5,000 nucleotides of DNA from Paenibacillaceae bacterium (GTDB lineage Bacteria; Bacillota; Bacilli; Paenibacillales; Paenibacillaceae): assembly GCA_900766135.1 (NCBI GenBank), contig CAAFUF010000025.1, forward strand, positions 1-5,000, read 5' to 3'. A program made the position numbers and the translations under genes. Shown in pieces: positions 1-4,889 of the stretch. The notes beneath the pieces were generated by a model. It saw nothing but the letters and a program-made list of their open reading frames with translations, searched no databases and was not told where the DNA came from. Positions within the stretch are counted from its first letter, which is position 1. Each line of letters begins with the position of its first letter.

Positions 1-177
1 GGTTCAAAAAGGCAGGTTTGGAGCATCGAGAAGGTTGAAGGAAGCTAGGGAGTGAGTAGCGGAGCATAGGCAGACCTATGTGAGCAACGGAAGGACCGGC
101 TGAGTTCAAGATTCGACGCCGAGTAGCTTCTCCGTATTGGCTTCGTGATCCGAAGATGACTTTTTGAACAACCTCTC
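1..177 (+). ncRNA. Structured leader-like RNA element of unknown class
   Basis: No open frame of note crosses this stretch, but it folds extensively. GTTCAAAAAG at 2-11 pairs perfectly with CTTTTTGAAC at 160-169, closing the element. Inside are GAAGCTA 41-47 with TAGCTTC 124-130, a hairpin CATAGG 65-70 / CCTATG 75-80 with loop CAGA, a smaller one at 83-101 (AGC, CGG / CCG, GCT), and CTTCG 141-145 / CGAAG 151-155. AGGTT 32-36 plus GAG 28-30 can pair with AACCT 170-174 plus CTC 175-177, which would make a pseudoknot stacked on the closing stem. The element ends three bases before the ribosome binding site of the dehydrogenase, so it may be its 5' leader. It could equally be a dispersed repeat: I have a vague, unverified memory of similar sequences recurring in Paenibacillus genomes. 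It lacks the T-box consensus, and I cannot name a known riboswitch class. The left boundary may lie outside the window. Confidence 0.45.
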
Positions 178-179
178 TT

Positions 180-185
180 GGAGGG
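180..185 (+). promoter_or_regulatory. Shine-Dalgarno site that decides the dehydrogenase start
   Basis: GGAGGG at 180-185 directly abuts the ATG at 186, leaving no spacer, so that ATG is an unlikely start. It sits nine bases before the in-frame GTG at 195, a normal distance. CCTC at 172-175 can pair with GAGG at 181-184 across a five-base loop, which would partly hide the site. The same CCTC is claimed by the possible pseudoknot with 28-36. Confidence 0.7.
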
Positions 186-194
186 ATGTTAAGA

Positions 195-977
195 GTGAGT
201 ATATCGTTAGAGGGCAAAATCATCGTCGTGACGGGCGCGTCCAGCGGGATCGGTGCGATGGCGGCGCAGATGTTGTCGGAACGCGGGGCCGTGATCGTGT
301 TGGCTGCCCGGAATGCGGATAAGCTGAAGCAGGTAGCGGCTAAAATGGCGGGTCCGTATCTAGTGCTCGAGATGGACGTCGGCAGCGATGCTTCCGTGAA
401 GGAAGGATTCGAACGGGTTCTGACGGAGTTCGGACGCGTGGATGTCCTGCTGAACAATGCAGGGTACGGCAAGTTCGAATACCTGGACCAAATGCCGGTT
501 TCCGAATTTGCCGAGATGATGAACGTAAATTACATAGGTATGGTCCGATGCGCGAAAGCGGTACTTCCCTCCATGAAAGCGGCCCGTTCCGGACGTATTG
601 TCAACGTCGCCTCGATGGCCGGCAAGATCGGCACGGCCAAATCGACGGCTTACACCGCGACAAAGCATGCGGTCGTTGGCTTTGGCAGCGCGCTGCGCCA
701 GGAGGTCAGGGAGTACGGCATCACCGTGTCGACGATTAATCCGGGACCGATTGATACGCCCTTTTTTGAGATTGCCGATCCCAGCGGAGGATACGTCAAG
801 AACGTGCAATGGATGATGTTGGAGCCGGAACGCGTCGCCAAAGCGATGGTGAAGGCGGCGGAGAAAGGCACGACGGAGGTCAATCTGCCATGGATCGCCG
901 GCGTAGGAGCCAAGTGGTACCAGATGTTCCCCCGTTTGGCGGACCGATTAAGCTATCGAATGATGAATAAGAAATAG
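195..977 (+). CDS. Short-chain dehydrogenase/reductase (SDR family)
   Basis: This is a classical SDR oxidoreductase, probably cytosolic, using NAD(P)H to interconvert an alcohol and a carbonyl; its substrate is unknown. From the GTG start the protein has 260 residues, normal for the family. The Rossmann motif TGASSGIG is at about 13-20. Arg39 after the second strand (LAAR) suggests a preference for NADP(H). Asp61 is the conserved acid contacting the cofactor, and NNAG is at 87-90. The catalytic set is complete: Asn112, Ser140, Tyr153 and Lys157 (YTATK), followed by NPGPIDT at 182-188. GTG195 was chosen over ATG186 because of Shine-Dalgarno spacing; ATG186 would add only three residues. The gene seems to be a single transcription unit, with a structured element before it and a terminator overlapping its stop. 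The closest match I can recall in B. subtilis is the uncharacterised YqjQ type, but I would not assign orthology. Family is certain; physiological role is not known. Confidence 0.93.
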   Translation: MSISLEGKIIVVTGASSGIGAMAAQMLSERGAVIVLAARNADKLKQVAAKMAGPYLVLEMDVGSDASVKEGFERVLTEFGRVDVLLNNAGYGKFEYLDQMPVSEFAEMMNVNYIGMVRCAKAVLPSMKAARSGRIVNVASMAGKIGTAKSTAYTATKHAVVGFGSALRQEVREYGITVSTINPGPIDTPFFEIADPSGGYVKNVQWMMLEPERVAKAMVKAAEKGTTEVNLPWIAGVGAKWYQMFPRLADRLSYRMMNKK

Positions 978-1001
978 CCTGCCTGCGAAGGCGGGCTTTT
1001 T
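977..1001 (+). terminator. Intrinsic terminator of the dehydrogenase gene
   Basis: GCCTGCC at 977-983 pairs with GGCGGGC at 990-996 (seven pairs, one of them T-G) around a six-base loop, followed by TTTTT at 997-1001. The last base of the TAG stop codon is the first base of the stem, so the terminator begins inside the gene. Confidence 0.85.
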
Positions 1002-1095
1002 GTTTGCGGATCGATCGGTAATGGTGACCCCTGCCGTCAGGTCAAGGGATGTGCAGGTGCGAGCGGAACATCCGATAGCGGGTTGGAGGGACTAA
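1002..1095. other. Noncoding spacer with only weak dyads
   Basis: I see no gene, RNA or clear promoter here. There are weak inverted repeats: CCTG 1030-1033 / CAGG 1038-1041, extended by TGA / TCA after a two-base bulge, and GGATGT 1047-1052 / ACATCC 1068-1073 across fifteen bases. Neither has a T-run. They are noted only for completeness. Confidence 0.4.
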
Positions 1096-1270
1096 TGTTG
1101 TATTTTATGCAACAATTTTATCGTGGTTGGGTACGTTCAGACCGAATTGTTGTAAAAAGTACAACATAATTATGGCAGCAGGCATAATTGACGGCGAAAT
1201 GCTGTAGGAAATACAACTTTTCGCGGGGGATCGACCGTTAACCGCCCAAAATGTTGTATCTAATACAACA
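1096..1270. repeat. Array of four 19-bp palindromes at exact 52-bp spacing (putative operator array)
   Basis: Four copies of TGTTGTA-N5-TACAACA lie at 1096-1114, 1148-1166, 1200-1218 and 1252-1270, with centres at 1105, 1157, 1209 and 1261. Each step is exactly 52 bp, so all intervening segments are 33 bp. Copies 2 and 4 have perfect arms. Copy 1 has one change in the right arm (TGCAACA). Copy 3 has changes in both arms (TGCTGTA, TACAACT). The 33-bp segments do not resemble each other. The symmetry suits a dimeric DNA-binding protein. Fifty-two bp is about five turns of B-DNA, so bound dimers would line up on one face, as expected for cooperative binding. The array lies upstream of the helicase promoter. 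As RNA each copy could also form a hairpin with a five-base loop, but no convincing promoter lies upstream. The regulator is not in the window, and I do not recognise the site as that of a standard Bacillus regulator. Confidence 0.8.
1194..1224. promoter_or_regulatory. Copy 3 of the array, an extended 31-bp palindrome
   Basis: The third array copy has the least conserved core but is the most extended. GCGAAA at 1194-1199 and TTTCGC at 1219-1224 are perfect outer arms around the core. Counting core and outer arms, 11 of 13 positions per arm are symmetric around the central GGAAA. The other three copies lose symmetry within a few bases of the core. TTGACG at 1188-1193 with TACAAC at 1212-1217 (18-bp gap) could be a weak promoter overlapping this copy. 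Confidence 0.55.
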
Positions 1271-1289
1271 ATTCGGAAAGGGCGGGCCG

Positions 1290-1322
1290 CCCCCCATTTT
1301 CGGACCTCGATAAATTGGGGGG
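1290..1322. repeat. C6/G6 inverted repeat upstream of the helicase promoter
   Basis: CCCCCCA at 1290-1296 pairs with TGGGGGG at 1316-1322, and TTT 1297-1299 can continue the stem with AAA 1312-1314 past one bulged T. The loop is about twelve bases. A GC-rich palindrome, GGGCGG 1280-1285 / CCGCCC 1287-1292, overlaps its left edge. Neither strand has a T-run after the stem, so it is not an obvious terminator. It ends four bases before the proposed -35 element. Confidence 0.5.
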
Positions 1323-1326
1323 TGAT

Positions 1327-1356
1327 TTGTTGTGACTCATGCTTATCGCATATAAT
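1327..1356 (+). promoter_or_regulatory. Probable sigma-A promoter of the helicase-ecsAB unit
   Basis: A perfect -10 hexamer TATAAT is at 1351-1356. The best -35 candidate is TTGTTG at 1327-1332 with an 18-bp spacer, matching the consensus only in its TTG; TTGTGA at 1330-1335 matches better but leaves only 15 bp. Transcription would start near 1363, giving a leader of about 50 bases. TGTTGTG at 1328-1334 matches the array half-site and overlaps the -35, and GACAACA at 1373-1379 is an inverted half-site just past the start point. The weak -35 together with these half-sites suggests a regulated promoter. Confidence 0.6.
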
Positions 1357-1393
1357 GAAAATATTGGCATGGGACAACACGTAATATGAAAAT

Positions 1394-1402
1394 AAAGGAT
1401 GA
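1394..1402 (+). promoter_or_regulatory. Shine-Dalgarno site that decides the helicase start
   Basis: AAAGGA at 1394-1399, continuing as TGA, is the only purine-rich site near the gene start. The upstream ATG at 1399 overlaps this site and has no good site of its own. The in-frame ATG at 1411 lies at a suitable aligned distance, so 1411 is preferred. Confidence 0.55.
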
Positions 1403-1410
1403 ACTATGAA

Positions 1411-2841
1411 ATGACGAAAACAACTTTTGCCGGGCTCGGAATCGGAGAGCAGCTGTCGGCAGCTTTGCTGGACTACGGAATATCGGAGCCGTCGCCGGTT
1501 CAGGCGGAGTGCATCCCTGCAGCGCTGGAAGGCCGGGATGTTCTTGCGCAATCGCAGACGGGCACCGGGAAAACGCTGGCTTACCTGCTGCCATTGCTGC
1601 AGCGCATGACGCCCGAGGATAAATCGCTGCAGGGGTTGATTTTGGCCCCGACGCAGGAGCTGGCGATGCAGATCCAGCGGGAAGCGGAGAAATACGGGGA
1701 GCCGCTGGGCATCAAAACCCAGGCGCTGATCGGCGGTGCGGCAATCAAACGTCAGTTGGAGAAGCTGAAGCAGCATCCGCAGCTCGTTGTGGGCACGCCG
1801 GGCCGCATCCGCGAAATTTTGACGCTCCGCAAGCTGAAGCTGCATACGCTGCGCACCGTCGTCGTCGACGAGGTGGACCAAATGTTCCAGCTCGGCGGAA
1901 CGGCTGACGTGGAGCATATCTTGCGCGGGACGCTGCGGGACCGCCAACTGATGTTCCTGTCGGCGACGGTCAACCCGGAAATCCGGGCGTTGGCGGCGAA
2001 AGAGATGAAGGAGCCGCTGGAAATCGGGATCGAACCGGAGCAGCGGACGTCCAAAACCCTCGAGCACCTTTACTTCGTATGCGAGGCGCGGGACAAGATC
2101 GATATGCTGCGGCGGATCGTACGCCATTTCGAACCGGAGCGGACGATCGCCTTTATCAATAATACCGATCAGATTGCCGAGGTAGAGGGGAAGATGAATT
2201 ATGTCGGCCTCAGTGCCGGGGCCTTATACGGCGATGCCGACAAAACGGCGCGCAGCCTGACGCTGAAGCGATTCCGCGAAGGCAAGATCCGCGTGCTCGT
2301 GGCGAGCGACGTGGCTGCGCGCGGGTTGGACATCGAGGAGCTGGCGCTGGTCGTGAACCTCGATCCGCCGATCGATGCCGAGCATTACGTTCACCGGGTC
2401 GGCCGGACCGGCCGGATGGGACGGCAAGGGTTGGCTGTCTCGATCATCACGCCCCAGGAGGAGTTCATCATGCGAAAGTTCTCCCGGGAGCTGGGCATCG
2501 AGATTGAACCGAAGGCGCTATACGGCGGCAAGCTGGCCGATGCAGGGGCTGACGCCTCAAGCAAGCGACCCCGTCCCTTCGGCGGCGGTCAAGGGGGGGC
2601 AGAGGCTGCAACCCGCCGCGCAAGCTCGCCGGAGATAACGAGCCGTCCCGCCAGGGAAGGGGATGGCGGACGGGCCGGCAAGCCCGCGCAGATCTCCGGC
2701 CGGCCGGGGAGCAAGGCGGCTGCCGGCAATGGGGGAGCGCGGAAGGCTACGCCGACCGCCGAGCGGAAGAAGGAACGCCTGCAGGATCGGAAGAATAAAG
2801 GCGCTCCGAAATGGTTGAAAAATAAGCCGCCGCGGAGTTAG
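1411..2841 (+). CDS. DEAD-box RNA helicase, YfmL-like, with basic C-terminal tail
   Basis: This is an ATP-dependent RNA helicase of superfamily 2 that unwinds or remodels short RNA duplexes in the cytoplasm. From ATG1411 it has 476 residues. Visible motifs: Q motif (Phe6, PSPVQ 27-31), motif I AQSQTGTGKT 46-55 with Lys54, Ia PTQELA 80-85, GG 108-109, Ib TPGR 129-132, II DEVD 153-156, III SAT 184-186, V within 298-308 and VI HRVGRTGR 328-335. All catalytic residues are present, and DEVD in place of DEAD is tolerated in the family. IGGA followed by KRQLEKLKQHP, and RELGIEIEP with GGKL after motif VI, closely resemble B. subtilis YfmL as I remember it. YfmL is about 376 residues and has been linked to 50S ribosome assembly. 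The extra length is a Gly/Ala/Arg/Lys/Pro-rich tail from about 384, probably disordered and RNA-binding. There is no terminator before ecsA. The helicase call is certain; the YfmL relationship is likely; the exact role is inferred. Confidence 0.95.
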   Translation: MTKTTFAGLGIGEQLSAALLDYGISEPSPVQAECIPAALEGRDVLAQSQTGTGKTLAYLLPLLQRMTPEDKSLQGLILAPTQELAMQIQREAEKYGEPLGIKTQALIGGAAIKRQLEKLKQHPQLVVGTPGRIREILTLRKLKLHTLRTVVVDEVDQMFQLGGTADVEHILRGTLRDRQLMFLSATVNPEIRALAAKEMKEPLEIGIEPEQRTSKTLEHLYFVCEARDKIDMLRRIVRHFEPERTIAFINNTDQIAEVEGKMNYVGLSAGALYGDADKTARSLTLKRFREGKIRVLVASDVAARGLDIEELALVVNLDPPIDAEHYVHRVGRTGRMGRQGLAVSIITPQEEFIMRKFSRELGIEIEPKALYGGKLADAGADASSKRPRPFGGGQGGAEAATRRASSPEITSRPAREGDGGRAGKPAQISGRPGSKAAAGNGGARKATPTAERKKERLQDRKNKGAPKWLKNKPPRS

Positions 2842-2850
2842 GCGGATCGT

Positions 2851-2856
2851 GGGAGG
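2851..2856 (+). promoter_or_regulatory. Shine-Dalgarno site supporting the TTG start of ecsA
   Basis: GGGAGG lies eight bases before the TTG at 2865. No ATG or GTG in frame competes near it, so this site supports a TTG start. Confidence 0.75.
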
Positions 2857-2864
2857 CGTTAGGT

Positions 2865-3617
2865 TTGAGTGGAAGTGAACTGCCCGTATTGCAGGTCGAG
2901 GAGCTGAGCGGAGGCTACAGCTTGGGGCGGCCTGTGCTTCACGATATCAGCTTCGAGGTGAAGCCGGGGGAAATGGTCGGGCTGATCGGGCTGAACGGGG
3001 CCGGCAAAAGCACGACCATGAAGCATATTCTTGGGCTGATGGCGCCGCATCGGGGCGAGATTCTGATCTCCGGCAACACGCGAAGCGAAGCGCCGGAGGC
3101 GTATCAGTCGCAGCTGGCTTTCGTTCCCGAATCGCCGCTGTTATACGAAGAGCTGACGGTTCGGGAGCATCTGGAGTTCGCCGCCCGGGCCTACGGCGTA
3201 GAGCCGGAGGCTTACCGGGAACGGGCGGACCGCCTGCTGAAGCTGTTCCATATGGAGGAGAAGGCGGACAGCCTGTCGGCCCATCTCTCCAAAGGGATGA
3301 AGCAGAAGGTGATGATCATGTGCGCGTTCGTCGCTCGGCCGCCGCTCTATATTATCGATGAGCCCTTTTTGGGATTGGACCCGCTTGGCATCCGTTCGCT
3401 GCTGGATTTCATGCTGGAAATGAAGCAGGGCGGCGCGTCGATTCTGTTAAGCTCGCATATCCTGTCAACGATTGAAAATTACTGCGACCGCTTTATCGTC
3501 CTGCACCGGGGGAAGGTGCTGGCCCAAGGGACGCTGGCCGACATCGGGGAGCAGGCGCAAGCCTCGGGAGCTTCGCTGGAGCAGATATTCTACGCCTTAG
3601 TGAAGGACGGCGAGTAG
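2865..3617 (+). CDS. ecsA: ABC transporter ATP-binding protein EcsA
   Basis: This is the ATPase subunit of the Ecs transporter, acting on the cytoplasmic face of the membrane with EcsB. The 250 residues compare with about 247 in B. subtilis EcsA. Walker A GLNGAGKST is at 42-50. The Q-loop region reads FVPESP at 87-91, with Glu89 where most ABC ATPases have Gln, as I recall also for B. subtilis EcsA. The signature LSKGMKQKV is at 141-149, Walker B LYIIDEP at 161-167 with Glu166, the D-loop LGLD at 169-172 and the switch His198. The stretch KGMKQKVMIMCAF and the following IIDEPFLGLDPL are nearly identical to B. subtilis EcsA as remembered. The start is TTG. The gene lies 23 bases after the helicase stop and two before ecsB. 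In B. subtilis, ecs mutants affect protein secretion, competence, sporulation and the intramembrane protease RasP; related EcsAB systems have been linked to peptide export. The transported substrate here is inferred only from those cases. Confidence 0.95.
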   Translation: MSGSELPVLQVEELSGGYSLGRPVLHDISFEVKPGEMVGLIGLNGAGKSTTMKHILGLMAPHRGEILISGNTRSEAPEAYQSQLAFVPESPLLYEELTVREHLEFAARAYGVEPEAYRERADRLLKLFHMEEKADSLSAHLSKGMKQKVMIMCAFVARPPLYIIDEPFLGLDPLGIRSLLDFMLEMKQGGASILLSSHILSTIENYCDRFIVLHRGKVLAQGTLADIGEQAQASGASLEQIFYALVKDGE

Positions 3618-3619
3618 CG

Positions 3620-4846
3620 ATGGAGCTTCGAACGCTGCGAAGCCGGCGAAAAGCGGCCTTTTGGGGCAAAGTGCTCCCGTATTTGCCCTATGTATTTCAA
3701 AGCGGCGTCGCCGTGCTGATGCTCTTGCTTCTCATTGCGTTTTCAGCCTGGTATACGGCGTTTCTGCAGAATATTCCGCCCGGTTTGCCGATTCGCTGGA
3801 TTTTGCTGCTGCTCTGGGGTCCACTGACCGTATATGCCGGGTTTCGAACCTATGCGCAGCCGGCAGACGTCATTTTCCTGCTGCCGCAGGAGACGAAAAT
3901 GTCCGCATACCTGACCCCGGCTTTTCGGAACGGACTGATCTATAAGCTGATTGGACTCTATATCGTCGTGCTGTTGGCCTGGCCGCTCTATCAGCGAAGC
4001 GGCGAGGGCGGAGTCATCCAACCCCTTTGGCTGATGATGATCGTACTGCTGCTGCTCAAGGCGTTAAGCGCCTACGGGGCCTGGCAGGAGCTGCGAATCA
4101 CGACGTCCCGGGCCAGAGCCGGGTTTCGCTTGCTTCGCTGGTGTTTCCTTCTGCTGATGACTGCGGCGTGGATCTGGCAGCCGGCTTGGAAAAGCGCCTT
4201 GTTCATGGTGCTCGTTAGCCTCAATTACGCCCTGATTTTACGGTTTCCGATGAAGCACAAAATCCCTTGGGACAACCTGATCGCCGCCGAACGCTCGGCA
4301 GCCGCCCGGGTGATGCTGGTGCTCGGCTGGTTCGTGGACGTTCCTGCCGAAGGGCAGAAGGTCGTTCGTCGCCGCTGGCTGTCCGGTATCGGAAACGGAA
4401 TTCCCTGGCGACCGGCAGATGCTTACCGATATTTGCTGGTCAAGACGTTCGTCCGCAGCGAGCTGCTCGGCATCGTGCTCCGACTGACGCTGCTCGGCAT
4501 GGTGCTGGCCGGATGGAACGACAAGTCCTGGCTGGGGCCGGCGATCTATTTGCTGTTTGTGTTCCTGGCGGGCACGCAGCTGGCCTCCATCCGACAGGCA
4601 CATCGCGATTCTCCGGCCGCCTCCTTCTACCCGCTCCCTGCCGGTGCACGGAAGGCGGCGGCGCTGCGCCTGAGCTCCCGCCTGCTGTTTGCGATCACCG
4701 TGCTGCTATGGCTGCCGATGGCGGTCATTCCGGGCGGGGCGGCCGCTTTGACGTTTGGCTCATTGGCCGCAGGTCTCCTGCTGGCCTATGGCATGCGTTC
4801 CGCTTGGATGCGCAGATGGCGGGAAGAGGACGAAGACGAGGAATGA
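3620..4846 (+). CDS. ecsB: ABC transporter membrane subunit EcsB
   Basis: This is the integral membrane partner of EcsA. It has 408 residues, the normal EcsB length. About ten hydrophobic segments can be seen, roughly at 22-46, 57-77, 105-125, 135-155, 170-186, 190-208, 282-298, 304-322, 352-370 and 374-392; exact number and topology are uncertain. Two polar landmarks support the family: ADVIFLLPQE at 82-91 in the first cytoplasmic region, and FVDVPAEGQKVVRRRWLS at 238-255 in the large loop between the two halves. The N-terminus is basic (RSRRK) and the C-terminus ends in an acidic run (REEDEDEE). The ATG is two bases past the ecsA stop. The nearest Shine-Dalgarno-like AAGGA (3603-3607) is twelve bases away, so translation is probably coupled to ecsA. 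The ecsC gene, third in the B. subtilis operon, is absent; a terminator follows instead. Confidence 0.92.
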   Translation: MELRTLRSRRKAAFWGKVLPYLPYVFQSGVAVLMLLLLIAFSAWYTAFLQNIPPGLPIRWILLLLWGPLTVYAGFRTYAQPADVIFLLPQETKMSAYLTPAFRNGLIYKLIGLYIVVLLAWPLYQRSGEGGVIQPLWLMMIVLLLLKALSAYGAWQELRITTSRARAGFRLLRWCFLLLMTAAWIWQPAWKSALFMVLVSLNYALILRFPMKHKIPWDNLIAAERSAAARVMLVLGWFVDVPAEGQKVVRRRWLSGIGNGIPWRPADAYRYLLVKTFVRSELLGIVLRLTLLGMVLAGWNDKSWLGPAIYLLFVFLAGTQLASIRQAHRDSPAASFYPLPAGARKAAALRLSSRLLFAITVLLWLPMAVIPGGAAALTFGSLAAGLLLAYGMRSAWMRRWREEDEDEE

Positions 4847-4847
4847 C

Positions 4848-4886
4848 AAAACGGACCGTTCCCCAACCCGGGAACGGTCCGTTTTT
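4848..4886 (+). terminator. Strong intrinsic terminator after ecsB
   Basis: AAAACGGACCGTTCCC at 4848-4863 pairs perfectly with GGGAACGGTCCGTTTT at 4870-4885, sixteen pairs around a six-base loop, ending in a T-run at 4882-4886. It starts two bases after the ecsB stop. The flanking A-run would make it work, less well, in the other direction too. Confidence 0.93.
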
Positions 4887-4889
4887 GCA

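Noticed and set aside
1..48. C-terminal end of an upstream gene (frame 1 open to TAG at 46-48)
   Set aside because: Only fifteen codons, with no recognisable protein ending, and the bases are fully used by the RNA-like pairing with 160-177.
1..177. T-box leader or known riboswitch
   Set aside because: I found no T-box AGGGTGG-type consensus, no antiterminator/terminator pair with a T-run, and no conserved core of a riboswitch class I can recall.
186..194. ATG at 186 as the dehydrogenase start
   Set aside because: GGAGGG abuts it with no spacer, while GTG at 195 is nine bases away and leaves the whole SDR fold intact.
1096..1270. CRISPR array: constant repeat length (19) and constant spacers (33)
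   Set aside because: The repeats are too short, differ from one another, and are palindromes with conserved arms and a free centre. There are only four units and no cas genes. A phased protein-binding array fits better.
1096..1270. TnrA/GlnR, AraR, BirA, CcpA or Fur-type boxes
   Set aside because: The TGTTGTA-N5-TACAACA spacing and bases do not fit the consensus of these regulators; for example TnrA/GlnR sites need TGTNA-N7-TNACA.
1399..1410. ATG at 1399 as the helicase start
   Set aside because: It overlaps the only Shine-Dalgarno site. ATG at 1411 is better placed and the four lost residues are outside the Q motif. The margin is modest.
1105..2127. Long antisense open frame of 340 codons on the minus strand
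   Set aside because: It overlaps a helicase with every family motif intact, and its translation is rich in Arg, Gln, Leu and His without a recognisable domain, typical of the reverse of a GC-rich gene.
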